A stretch of 64,000 nucleotides of DNA. Source: Dermanyssus gallinae. Taxonomy: Eukaryota > Arthropoda > Arachnida > Mesostigmata > Dermanyssidae. Every line of letters starts with the position of its first letter. The first letter of the stretch is position 1. The stretch covers positions 62,001-126,000 of the forward strand of contig QVRM01001772.1 in the NCBI GenBank assembly GCA_003439945.1, written 5' to 3'. The notes under the pieces were generated by a model. The model did not search any database. It had not been told where the DNA came from and saw only the letters and a list, made by a program, of their open reading frames with translations. A program made the position numbers and the translations under genes. Shown piece after piece: positions 51,874 to 62,089 of the stretch.

Positions 51874-54230
51874 GTAAGTCATCTAATCGACAGCTATAAC
51901 ATTAAACGCGTGTATATATATAAATTGTTGCTATTAGCAGTAACCTTCAGAGGTACTGTTAACAACATCGAGAACAGCGACGGAACTCTGAGCTGCTTCC
52001 TAGCAATGATCGTCTGCGACCCTGGTGCGGGATTTGATCCTGATACAGCCGTATTATTTACGTGACATAGTGCATTTGCGCGACGTAAAGTTTTCGGCCT
52101 GACATATATATTTCAGCTAGGCGACACGAAAGTACTGGCGATGAAAATAGTTGAAACTTATAGATGATAAATTAGAGCAGAAGCATTACGTTCTCTGCGT
52201 ATGCGTGCATCGCCTAAGCTTGCTTGCAATAGAGAACAATGCCAAAAGAACCGGTACGATGCCTCCTCCTCTGCTTACTTTGTCGATCTCACAGACAACA
52301 CATGACCAAATGCTAGCGTACATTTGTGAGTGAATGTGGATGTCGACACCAGTAAAAATGGCGGCAACGCGGCGACGTGACAGACCGAGCAGGGCCGCTC
52401 GCCTGGTTGACTGGCTTCGAAACTGACGCACTGACTGTATGTATTTCAGCGTCGCGAATCTGCCCTCGCTGCCGCCTCTGCGACTGCCTCAGCAAGTGCC
52501 GCAGATCATGATGAACAGCATGCGGAACGCGACACAGATCCTCCGGGCAACGCTCATGAATCCGGCCGCGGGCACAATAGCTGTTCTGGCCGCGCCTCTG
52601 CTCCCGCTCATGGCCATCGGTGGTCCGGCCAACTTTGCCGGAATGCAAGCCGCCATGACCATGGGCGGCCTGAACGGCCGAACCTTCCGCGGCCGCGGAG
52701 GCAGCTATCGAGTCGGGTAGGTGATGTTTAGCTGTCGCAGTTTTCGAGTTGAAAACGCTTATTTGAACGACGCGTCAAGCACGTCTATATGCCACACACA
52801 CGTTGGTTTGCGCGTTCGCAAATTTTGGATATGAATCAAGAGTGGGCCATGCTCATAATGCTTGACGCACGCTTCAATCTTATTTCTTGTATAGTGTAAA
52901 CTCACTGTTTTGCAGTATGCGCAAAACAGGCTGTGGCCCGTTTAGAGCTTTTAACGCCATAGTAGTAATCTTTTTTTTATATATTTTCCGTCAGGCTATT
53001 GCCCGTGTACGGGTGTTTCATGTCATGGCTAATTTTTAATCCACTCCGGCATTTACCTTGTCTAAATTGGAAACCATGCAAACCAATTTAAGAGTGGTCG
53101 GTCTGGGTCTTGAGCCCAGTCCTCCCGAATGGACATAGGAGCGCAAATTGTGCGATTGTGAGACAACCAGTGCTATACAAAAAACAATCACACTGTCGCG
53201 TTCGTTAGAAATTTCTGCTTCCTCTGAAGAATATACAACTCCGATTAGAAGATGCGACATGATCGTATAGAAAATAATTCGCAAACGCTGAGACTTAAAT
53301 TTAGCTTTCACGTGCAATACCATAGGATCATAAACTTACGATCGTTCGCAGAGCTCAAAACTAACACATTCGGGCATCATTTCGGTATCAAACCTATAGT
53401 GATTCGTTCCGCGGTTGCAGAGTAATTAAGGTTTTCCTGTCATATCAAGCAAGCGCGGCAAGATTGAGTGCCTGCACAAATGACCTACTCCATCAAAGAG
53501 ATTACTCTAGATCATTTAAACATGCACTCAATCTCGACCTGCCCTTTGAAAAGCGTTACTTACTCGCAACCACGGATCGGATCACCATACTGTTGGTACC
53601 AAAATTATTGTCGGGTTTTAGTTTTGAGCGCTGTAATAGGTCGCAAGTTCATGGGTTAAGAAGTCGTAAGTTTTAGGGTTGTTCTGCTCCACTTATTTCC
53701 GCCGAAATAAGTAGAATCACACAAACATATGTATTTATAGATACAAGACGCAAGATTCAAAATGGTTTATTACAAGAACTTTGCAATACAGTGTTACAAT
53801 CCATAGGGGATCCCTCGTCACTAAGGAGACTACTCAAATTATCCAACTGCCACAATTTTTCAATCCCTCAGTGTGACATTTAGGTGCATAATCGCAGGTT
53901 TAAATTTTCTTATGTGAAGATCGTGCCTCTTTACGAACATAGTGTATATATATATATATAAAACCCAAATTTGCAAATCTTATGACATACTGCTTCGAAC
54001 TTGTATCTATTTTGCTGAGATCGAACCCTTGACTTCTAGTTCAACCACATTCACCGGCCATCCCCTCCTCTCCGTCCTGTATATATATATATATATATAA
54101 GGAGGTTAGGAATAAAATATATATATTCGCAATTCACAGCTATGTCTCGCATTTCAGGGCGTACGAGACCCGACGACGACGAAGTGTTGAAAACGTGGCT
54201 CAACTCTACAATCGACACCTAAGAACCTAA
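51662..54230 (+). CDS. Secreted 183-residue protein of unknown function, 3 exons (gene-level entry)
   Basis: The joined parts are 51662-51873, 52450-52716 and 54158-54230 (552 bases with the TAA). Both introns are GT/AG, and phases match only with these junctions. The start codon has a strong context (GCACCATGC). Residues 1-26 form a signal peptide ending CGVRAQ. The mature part is Gly/Ser/Ala-rich, with a Phe-rich stretch (GIGALFPF), a Pro/Leu/Gln segment (LPPLRLPQQVPQIMMN), a hydrophobic centre (GTIAVLAAPLLPLMAIGGPA), then RTFRGRGGSYRVG. It ends with TRRRR followed by a 15-residue tail (SVENVAQLYNRHLRT). There are no Cys residues after the signal region. Arg4 could be a furin-type cleavage site. 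I do not recognise the family. It could be a structural secretion, a peptide precursor or an antimicrobial. Confidence 0.75.
52450..52716 (+). CDS. Secreted unknown protein, exon 2
   Basis: The acceptor is TATTTCAG. The exon starts VANLPSLPPLRLPQQVPQIM and ends NGRTFRGRGGSYRV with donor GG|GTAGGT (phase 2). Its GC content is clearly above that of the flanking introns. An N-glycosylation site NAT lies at about residue 98. Confidence 0.8.
52975..53136 (-). repeat. tRNA-derived SINE, family 2, copy B
   Basis: Reverse complement of the body and B box of 9866-10066, with CCCGTGTACGGGTG, CATGTCATGGC, AATCCACTCCGGCATTTACC and GGTCTTGAGCCCAG. The head is cut at 53136, where an inverted-repeat element copy begins. 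It lies in intron 2 of the secreted-protein gene. Confidence 0.8.
53142..53700. repeat. Inverted-repeat (foldback) element, copy 4, diverged
   Basis: It resembles 41010-41720: TGCGATTGTGAGACAACCAG against TGCTGTTGCGAGACAACCAG, and in the centre ATGCACTCAATCTCGACCTG against ATGCACTTAATCTGGACATG. The left side (53400-53480) and right side (53525-53600) of the centre are inverted to each other. The outer right arm is shortened. It lies in intron 2 of the secreted-protein gene, so it is transcribed with it. Confidence 0.7.
54158..54230 (+). CDS. Secreted unknown protein, exon 3 with stop
   Basis: The acceptor is ATTTCAG. It reads AYETRRRRSVENVAQLYNRH, then LRT and TAA at 54228-54230. The other possible reading after this acceptor would need a different donor and is less protein-like. 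The exon is short, so it is the least certain part of the model. Confidence 0.65.
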
Positions 54231-54580
54231 TGTTTAATGTGTTGTTTAGAATATCAGCAATGACAGGATTCAGTAAACTATCAAATGTGAATGCATGTAT
54301 ATAAGATTTGAGACCAGAGCGATGTAGTTCCTTTTGTTGAATTTATATGTATAGATATTTAGAATATTTCATGCAATAGATATATATATATATATATAGT
54401 GTAAGATGCCCGGAATTTTATTGGCCGAGGTAAAGTGAACGTTCCTATTGTATTTATTGTAGTCGTGCCGTTTCATGTATGATTAGTGCAAAGAAGCAAA
54501 TACTCACTATTAGCTCACTATTAACTGAGTGTTCGTGTATCATGAATTAGTGCTGAGATTATTGTCAGAACTTGTCTCAT

Positions 54581-54586
54581 AATAAA
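54581..54586 (+). promoter_or_regulatory. Polyadenylation signal of the secreted-protein gene
   Basis: AATAAA lies 350 bases past the stop codon, the first one in good context (CATAATAAAGTTTCGC). Confidence 0.65.
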
Positions 54587-54864
54587 GTTTCGCTAAAGAG
54601 CTAACGTATTGTGCGGGTCACAAGACGAACAATTCGAGCACCTCAATGACTCGTCTGTAAAAGAGGTTACCTGTCTAAGTGTTCCTTATTTAGTTCTCTT
54701 TTAAAGTATTTGGCTGAAACAGCAATAATAAATTGTAATGCAATAAACATAAATCGTAATAATAATTTGTATTATTGCCTTTTATTGGGAGGTTTACGCA
54801 TGCTCGGCACCACGACACTGAACAGTAAAAGACTCGGGGCTTTAGCCTGCCGCCTAAGACAAGA

Positions 54865-54870
<6 letters not shown>

Positions 54871-54927
<57 letters not shown>
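54871..54927. repeat. (AT)n array
   Basis: A long pure TA array downstream of the secreted-protein gene. Shorter ones lie at 53944-53960, 54081-54099 and 54379-54397. 54928-55250 holds no recognised element. Confidence 0.95.
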
Positions 54928-54930
<3 letters not shown>

Positions 54931-55249
54931 CGACAACAACGTAGGGTAACGGTTGACCGACTCCACTTACATAAGCCAAAATTTAAGCAATCAAGCGCCT
55001 TAATACAAGGGAGACATAACCAGAGGAAGAATTAAACAAACACAAAATGAATGAAATAGAGCAACCTAAAAACAAATGTGAAAATGGGACATGGAAATAT
55101 AGGACCGAAGCAGGAGGGTTGTGTTTCCGCTCCAACCGCGGAACAGGGCAGAGTGGTGAAGCAAATCGAAACGTAAATCGAGGAAGCAGTCACACTTAAG
55201 GGACAGGTAGAGGTATCGAACCGGGACTGCCCGGACAAGGTGATCAAAC

Positions 55250-55970
55250 ATACCAATTTTACCTAGGCAAGCCCTACCTTCCCAAGAGGTGTCCGCGTTA
55301 TGGTAGTCTCTAACGGATCTGCCTCGGACAAAGTTCTCCTGGTAAAGATTACGTCGCACTTCCTCTCAGTCTCGGTGGTAGAAGGATTGGACGACGGAAA
55401 AGCCGTAGTGCTCAAAAATAGTAGCCGTCGAGTTCATCGGCGGTTCAAACAAAATGCCAACAGATCAACGCCACTTGGTGGTGGAGGTGGTGGACCTAAA
55501 GGATCTCATTGGAATTAACCGCCTAGAAATGCTACAAGCCGTCATCGATGAGGCCATCGAGCTTGCAGCCGGGTGTTGCGAAGCACGCTAAGAGTAAAGA
55601 CGGTAGAACCTTCGCGGACGCCCTACGAGGACTTAGAACCTATATCAGACCGAACGAAGCCAGGGCAAGCGTGCGCGGGGTTACCCAGAACAAGGGATAC
55701 CTCATCATTTGGCTGGAGGAGCACAGAGAGGCCGCAAGGAAGGCGGTGGTGGCATCTATTCGAGAAATTACAAAGATGTAAGAAAATCAGAGAAACTTTG
55801 ATTAGGGCAAGTTTACTAAGGTTTCGTAGAGCAGAGGTATAGTACTCCCTAGGGTCCTGCCATTGACGGTGGCAAGGGACCGTCTAATCCATAAAACCTT
55901 AAAATTAGGGTCAACGTGATGCAGACCTAAGGAGTTGCTGAGACTCGCTAGCTGCTTTAAATGCTAGAAA
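55250..55970 (+). mobile_element. R1-clade LINE, ORF1 (gag) region, frameshifted
   Basis: Readable parts are VVEVVDLKDLIGINRLEMLQ, then, in another frame, FADALRGLRTYIRPNEARAS and VRGVTQNKGYLIIWLEEHRE, the 'IRxTKxGxLLxxL' part of non-LTR gag proteins. This is followed by remnants of a zinc knuckle near 55930-55990. It belongs with the ORF2 parts at 56440-57360 and 59050-59800. Confidence 0.7.
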
Positions 55971-55974
55971 TAAA

Positions 55975-56290
55975 AGTGTATATAGGAGGTTTGGAAACGC
56001 GGATGCACTATCGGTACTGGCAACCAACAACCCCTACTGTGAGACTTTTACCCACTAAAAACTAGAATCCTCTGCCCCCCATAGTTTGGAATTGTGTGAC
56101 ACTACTTCGAGACCGTGGAAGAGGAGCCTCGTGCTTCACCGGCTCTCATGGATCTCGTCGTGTCCTCAGGTCACGAACCCGAGGAGATGGTCGAGCCGTT
56201 CTACGGAGGGTTGCCATAGCCCTTTGCGCGGTACTTTAATCTCGACCTCCGTAGCGCGCGCGTCGAGCGTCCTCTAGCCGCGTCTTCTTG
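55975..56290 (-). mobile_element. R1-clade LINE 3' end, inverted, inside another R1 copy
   Basis: It matches the reverse complement of 14015-14300 over its whole length (for example GTGGAAGAGGAGCCTCGTG and TACTGGCAACCAACA are shared). It contains the inverse of the 3'UTR motif (ACCCACTAAAAACTAG). It sits between ORF1 and ORF2 of a plus-strand R1 copy, so it is a nested, strongly 5'-truncated insertion. Confidence 0.75.
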
Positions 56291-56439
56291 CGCATAATAG
56301 CGTTTAAGAAATATACGCCTGCCGCCCATGCGGCGAAAAACAAACGAGGAAACAAAATAACCCAAAGGGGAAAACGCACAAGGGAAATGGCACGAGGGTT
56401 GTTCGAGACCCCGAAGGCGATTGGACGGTCGTAGGGAAG

Positions 56440-57360
56440 GGTCTTAAATCTGCCTAAAATGTTAAAGATCTTCCAGGGGAACCTAAGTCACTGTAGGGCT
56501 GCTCATGATATGCTTGAGGTAGCTGCACGCGAGCAGGGCGCTGGGTCTGTCTGTTGCCCGAGTCAAATGGGTCAGGTCAAGGGTTCATATGGGTTGAAGT
56601 GTACGAAATGGCAGTTTTCTACAGCTGCTATTTCTCATCCAATGAGGACCTGAAGGATTTTGAAAAGAAACTCGCCTAAGGCGTGAGCGGCCACGGGGGT
56701 AAAGTACTTGTTATCACCGGGGACATGAATGCAGCGAGCACGCAATGGGAGAGCCGACACATATCGAAGAGGGCACTGTTTCTACCGGAGTGGAGAACTA
56801 AGAGCGACCTACTTGTTCGTTATGATAAAGTCACTGCTACCTTTTCCGGGCGGCTTTTATAGACCTAGCACTAGTCAGCGAATCGCTATGTTAGGGGAAT
56901 GGCGCGTCGCGGAGGAAGCGGAGACTATGAGTGATTGCAATTACATATGGTTTATGCTTAGAATACTCAATTCTCTTCATGAACGAAGTCTGGTTGGAGA
57001 AGAGCAAGAATACAGGAATATTGCTATGATCTCACAGGGTTCAATTTTAGTACCCGTACTCTTAACTTGGCCTGCTGGACATCAACAACTGCCTATAAGA
57101 GGCCGAGCTGTTAGCCTACGGGGATGACTTAGCCCTGATGGCACGGACCATAGCGGCCCTACAGGAGACATCTAACGAAGCTTTATCGATATATGACGGA
57201 GTGAATATACCGCAATCATCCGACGTTTGCACTGCATAAAACCGAGGCGCCGTATCTGACGAGCCGGAAGAAGACGGAGGGAATCCTCCTTATGATGGCC
57301 TTCTGATAGAAATTAGGAAAGAGACGAAGTTTTTTTTTATGGGACCGTCTTCTCCGGACC
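56440..57360 (+). mobile_element. R1-clade LINE, ORF2 endonuclease and RT part, frameshifted
   Basis: ORF2 starts MLKIFQGNLSHCRAAHDML, the APE endonuclease start 'KIxQxNLxHCRxAxDLL'. GKVLVITGDMNAASTQWES is its GDFNA motif. QGSILVPVLLTW, then LLAYGDDLALMARTIAALQE, is the RT core with YGDD where YADD is usual. EIRKETKF corresponds to the stretch before KYLGV. Several frame changes make it inactive. The element is interrupted by the mariner to its right. Confidence 0.8.
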
Positions 57361-57482
57361 GCAAATTTATTTAAATTTAGTAATTCCTCAATGAACTTAA
57401 AATTTCCATAATTACACCATTCGAATAATTGTAACCATTCAGAGCATTTTGGCATTTCATCCAAATACTCATTTATTTAATA

Positions 57483-58770
57483 CGACTTTTGTGTTTTTTC
57501 AAAAAATATTCATTTATTCATGAATATCTATTTTGTCCCCTTCAAAGTAATCCCCATGAGATATTATACACTTGTGCCAACGGTTTTTCCAATCTTCGAA
57601 GCACTTCAAAAAACCATTTTTTTTATCTTGTTCAGCTCCTCCTTCGATGCCGTCTTTATCTCGTCAAGCGTAGCGTAACGTCGTCCTTTCATGGGCCTCT
57701 TCAGTTTAGGGAACAAGAAAAAGTCACAGGGGGCCAGATCTGGGGAATACGGTGGCTGCGGCATCATTAGTGTGTTGTTTTTGGCCAAAAACTCGCGCAC
57801 AAGCAACGATGTGTGAGCAGGGGCGTTATCGTGGTGCAAAAGCCAATTTTTGTTCTTCCACAAATCCGGGCGTTTCTGGCGGATTGCTTCGCGCAAATTG
57901 CGCATAACTTGCAGGTAATATTCCTTATTGACCGTTCTACCCTGTGGCAAGAACTCATGATGCACCACGCCCCTGCAATCGAAGAAAACTGTCAGCAAAA
58001 CTTTCACATTCGACCGAACTTGGCGCGCTTTTTTCGGTCTTGGTTCGTGCGGCAGCTTCCATTGAGATGATTGAGCTTTGGTTTCCACGTCATAACCATA
58101 AACCCACGATTCGTCACCAGTTATGACCCTCTGGAGCAAATTTGGGTCGTCGCGGACAGAGTCCAACATCTCATTAGCAATGTTCATGCGATGCTGTTTT
58201 TGGTCGCAATTGAGCAATTTTGGTACGAATTTCGCGGCGACCCGTCTCATGCCCAAATCATTGATAAAAATCGAATGGCACGAGCCAATCGATATGTTTA
58301 GGTCCTCAGCAACTTCTCTAACGGTGATTCGACGATTGGCCAATACCATTTTCTCCACTTCATTAATTTTTTCGTCTGTTGTTGAAGTGCTCGGGCGTCC
58401 GGCACGCTCTTCGTCGTTCACATCTTCTCGGCCTTCTGAGATTATTTTGTACCACCGATAAACGTTGCTTCGGTCCAAGGTAGCTTCTCCGTATGCCACA
58501 GTCAACATTCGGAATGCATCCGCGCACTTAATTTCGTTTTTCACACAAAATTTGATAGAGGTTCTTTGATCCATTTTTTTGAATAGGTAAAAATCGAAGA
58601 CGATCCAAAACACGTGCAAGCAAAGCAGCTGTCAACAATTAAGTGAACATTCAAAATGGCCGAGCTTGTCGGCATAAGTGAGAGACATGAGTACCAATAT
58701 AACGCCACAAAAAATCGAAATTCGAATATACGTAACCCGCGAAAATTCAATACTTTTTGAACACACCTCG
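57483..58770 (-). mobile_element. mariner element, full length with TA target duplication
   Basis: The 1288-base element is flanked by TA at 57481-57482 and 58771-58772. Its 5' terminus (right side, read on minus) is CGAGGTGTGTTCAAAAAGTA. The 3' terminus keeps the inner TIR (TTTCAAAAAATATT) but has an altered outer part. It lies within an R1-clade LINE and carries one complete transposase frame. Confidence 0.92.
57606..58574 (-). CDS. mariner transposase, intact frame
   Basis: 322 codons from ATG 58574 (MDQRTSIKFCVKNEIKCADA); upstream codons in frame are not used. The N-terminal half has two helix-turn-helix domains: YGEATLDRSNVYRWYKIISE and ITVREVAEDLNISIGSCHSI. The catalytic triad is D,D34D: Asp in VITGDESWVYGYD, Asp in HHDNAPAHTS, and Asp in YSPDLAPCDFFLFPKL, with exactly 34 residues between the last two. 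The linker motif WVPHEL is WKLPHEP here. The length (normally about 340-350) is slightly short because the frame ends NKIKKMVF, otherwise typical. The enzyme cuts and pastes the element at TA sites. There are no stops or frameshifts, so the copy is young and may be active if the altered 3' TIR still works. Confidence 0.95.
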   Translation of the reverse strand: MDQRTSIKFCVKNEIKCADAFRMLTVAYGEATLDRSNVYRWYKIISEGREDVNDEERAGRPSTSTTDEKINEVEKMVLANRRITVREVAEDLNISIGSCHSIFINDLGMRRVAAKFVPKLLNCDQKQHRMNIANEMLDSVRDDPNLLQRVITGDESWVYGYDVETKAQSSQWKLPHEPRPKKARQVRSNVKVLLTVFFDCRGVVHHEFLPQGRTVNKEYYLQVMRNLREAIRQKRPDLWKNKNWLLHHDNAPAHTSLLVREFLAKNNTLMMPQPPYSPDLAPCDFFLFPKLKRPMKGRRYATLDEIKTASKEELNKIKKMVF

Positions 58771-58772
58771 TA

Positions 58773-59049
58773 TACCTGGCGAAATTAAACAAACCTGTTG
58801 TTTAAGCTTGGTTTTGCACTTGCTTGTAGATAATTCTAATACACATCTAAACAGATGAGGAAATCTGGCATTTATGTTTACCAGGCGATAACTGAACATC
58901 GAATAATTTGTCACAAGCCTTGCATATAGGTGTGTTACAACATTGTTTACAGTACCTCAAAGTTTAAATATTTTAATGTACCTTGAGGTTGACCGGAGCG
59001 GCACGAGTAAAACATGTCGAAGTAATGGATTATGCAAAAAATGCTGCCA
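58773..59049. other. Unassigned stretch between mariner and R1 remainder
   Basis: AT-rich DNA without a recognised motif. It may be diverged R1 sequence or another small insertion. Confidence 0.35.
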
Positions 59050-59800
59050 TGGCATCTACTGGTGAGAGAACGGAGCAGGATATATTTAGAGGCAAGGGAG
59101 GTTGGACCAAGAATCTGATATCGGACCTCAAAAATTGGTATGACTGTCGACATGAAGGGTTGACCCACTATAGGGCTCAGGCTCTGACCGGTCACGGTCA
59201 GTTTCAGATCAACAGGGTTAAGATAAAAAAACCACCAGGGTCACCTGTGTATTGTGCGAATTTAAAGAAACGGACAACGCGTGTAACACACTGTTCTACA
59301 TTGCAAATCTCCTTTGGGAAGCAAGATGCGCGGGCTCCACGGCCTTGAGGGGCTGCCCGATCAAGGAGGTGGTTAGCTATGTGATGACCTCGACGGAAGC
59401 GTGGAAGGAGGCGACGGACCTGTTCGGCGTCATTTTGACGCTCAAGACAGCCAAGGAACCCGCTAGACGGGAGAGGCTCACGCGGCAGCCTCGGGAGAGT
59501 GGTCGAGTCGAGGAAAGTGGGAGGGTGTGCAGCCAGGCCCTCAAGCTCTTGATACACCCCTTCCGGACGGTGTATATCCTGGCATAAGGCAGCCATCTTA
59601 ATATATGTAAATATACAGAAAGATAGACGAATACGTAGTTGAATCAAGGAAAAATAGCAGAAACGTCTCTCCCACGGCTTCGCATAAATGCCAAGTATTA
59701 CCGAGCTGGGAAAGTGGGGAGAAATCCTGGTTTAGTGGATTTGTAGGTCTCACACTAGTCACGCAGGCTGCTAGTGACGCATGTGCATTATGTACACTCA
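59050..59800 (+). mobile_element. R1-clade LINE, ORF2 C-terminus and 3'UTR
   Basis: WTKNLISDLKNWYDCRHEGL, then THYRAQALTGHGQFQINRVK, match the post-RT 'WTRxLIPDxxxWxxRxHGxxxYYLTQxLTGHGxFxxYLHR' block. A frameshift later, CANLK and CEFKETDNACNTLF carry the zinc-knuckle remnant. The 3'UTR has GGTTTAGTGGATTTG, GTCTCACACTAGTCACGC and GACGCATGTGCATTATG. It continues the element cut by the mariner. Confidence 0.8.
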
Positions 59801-62080
59801 AAACCGTCTAGAAAAACAGGCCTAACTAAAGCGCGACCAAGCGATCTAACTAGGATAACCGGATTTAGAATATACCATAGCTGACTTAATGTTCGTGGTT
59901 GCCTTAACAAGGTTCCGACCAGAATGGTGCGCTTTAACCGTCCAGGCTACCGCCGCCAGAGGTGTTTTATACAAACGATAATAATTGTATCCTCATAAAA
60001 TATAATGCTGAGATATCCTAATTTCATACTAAAGTACTCTAAACCCGTTCAGCTAGATGCGCGAGGTTAAAGTCAACAATCAAGAAGCTAACCTTGGTGT
60101 TCTCCGGGTAAGTAACAGAGGTAATGAGTCATCATAAATTTGGTCTGTTTAGTGTCCTGTGTTAGGTTAAGAACAAGGTCTTGGTATAGGCTTATTTATT
60201 AAGAAATGCACCGGACCACTTTTGTATTTTTAAGACCAATACGCAAGGTAGATATTGTGATATCCATTTTTCACCATGTCTTCTATTATTTCATCATTTC
60301 CTCTGATGGCTTAGCTTATCGACATGAACAGCTTGGGCCAGTTTTGAAGGGCGGCCTGATGAGCAGCATGCATGCAATCTAATCAGAAGGCGAAGAGATG
60401 TCACCACTTTGAGTTGATGTTTTCTGCCAGTCGGTGCATCGTGCAAACTCCAGAATGATGTTTGTTGATAGCTTCGTATGAGAGCATCTTGAGATTGCTT
60501 ACGTTTACACGATGCAAGAACTCGCCGAAAGCATCAACTCAAAGTAGTGACATCTTTCATCCTTCTGCGAAAACAACAGAGAGAGATAAAAACCGGTTTG
60601 GTTGTTACGACGTTTCGTACCTTTTCATATGAACCCACCTTATATTGCATGCACGCTGCGCATGAGCCCGCCCCACAGAACTGGCCAAATAAGCTTTCTA
60701 ACAGCTAAAGTGACGGCAGAGAGGAAAATCAAAACGACCTATTTGTTATTATTGCTTGTGATAATGTGGCACTTAAAAAGGCACTTTGAGAATAACGCCG
60801 ATACTTCCTTCAAACTACTATAGGCGCTCGTAAATACAAACAAAGACATAACATTTGTACCCACAACAATGGGACGGAATAACGAACGTAGACATTTATA
60901 TATCACACATGTTAGGATTTTAATGACACCTGCGTTTTTTAAATTTGATAAAAAAAATACTGGCCATGGAAAAGCCAGGATGGAACGTCTAACCTGTGAA
61001 GGTCCTAACGGAACATGGAAACCCACTGTGATATACCGTTGCTACGTGTGTACCACATTAATATGTCGCGTCGTGTTTGCGCTTTGTTGTTGCCACCTGT
61101 TTCAGAGCCATACATTTATGTATGTGCTCAAGGAAATCTAGTTATCCAAGCTTTGATAACGATGGCGTCTTCTGTCATACCGCTGGAGCGATGATAAATA
61201 CCTTATAGTGCGCGCGAGAAGTTTCATGAAATCTCGGCGGAGTGTATGTGTAAACTTTGTGGCTGCCCGTGTGATCTATATCACCTTCAGCGTTGTGAAA
61301 GAGCAATTCCGCTGTCTCAACTCTGGAAATGCGATGTCTATGATGTATATTCGTAAACCAATCATTAGTTAATAAAACTACTACTACTACTTAATACCTT
61401 ATATAATCCCATTTATAGTTTGGTCCTGGTACAATGCCAGACCTACCAACGTGGTCGCGTACGTCGGCGGCTGTTAAAATAAGCTAACTAATATCCTTCA
61501 ACAGGTTTAGACGGTGATTACGATCCACCTAATTTTAGCTGAACGACCACCAGTCCAAGCGACTCAGTTTCCAAAGAACGTTTGTTGTTAGTTCTTATGC
61601 CAAATACAGCCTTCAGTAGATTGCCACCAGTTCAATCCAAGACTTTATATTCATAATTGACCTGGTACTAGTTTCCATCTATCCAGATATAGTCCCTCCA
61701 TCCAGTCCCTCCTACGGAATCGCATCACAAAACTTTGTAGAGTAGATTCTTATTAGAACCTTCCTCGCCTATTAAAGCCAATAATCGACAACCATTTTAA
61801 CTTTGATTTGATTTTAAGCCTGTTCTTAACGACATTGACATTGATTCTCACATTTTACAAACTTGTAATAAATGCATATACGCTCGGTTACGACGCAAGA
61901 CTCGCACGCCCCGCGTGAAATTTCCTCGTATATTGATCAACTAAGAAGTGCAGTTAAGCGGAAGCCTTCATCAGTATTTCTATTGCTTGACGCATAAAGC
62001 TGCCGCAAGCGTTTACATCGCATCACTAGTGCTAACCAGTCGTTGAGGGGACCCGGCCTTATTACCGGCTCTTATGCCGG
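59801..62080. other. Intergenic, unassigned apart from one inverted repeat
   Basis: The hairpin-forming stretch at 60384-60574 is described separately. AATAAA followed by (ACT)n lies at 61369-61391, which could be the 3' end of an unrecognised element or gene, since CR1-type LINEs often end in short tandem repeats. No protein motif was found. Confidence 0.4.
60384..60574. repeat. Imperfect inverted repeat, arms of about 65 bases
   Basis: The left arm (CAGAAGGCGAAGAGATGTCA, then CCACTTTGAGTTGATG) pairs with the right arm (CATCAACTCAAAGTAGTGAC, then ATCTTTCATCCTTCTG). The pairing continues to GTGCATCGTGCAAAC against GTTTACACGATGCAAG. The spacer is about 60 bases. It could be a small non-autonomous transposon. 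Confidence 0.75.
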
Positions 62081-62089
62081 GTTCAGATA

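Noticed and set aside
57606..58619. Longer transposase starting 15 codons upstream
   Set aside because: The usual mariner start MDQRTS at 58574 is followed directly by the conserved N-terminal helices; the upstream codons are untranslated region.
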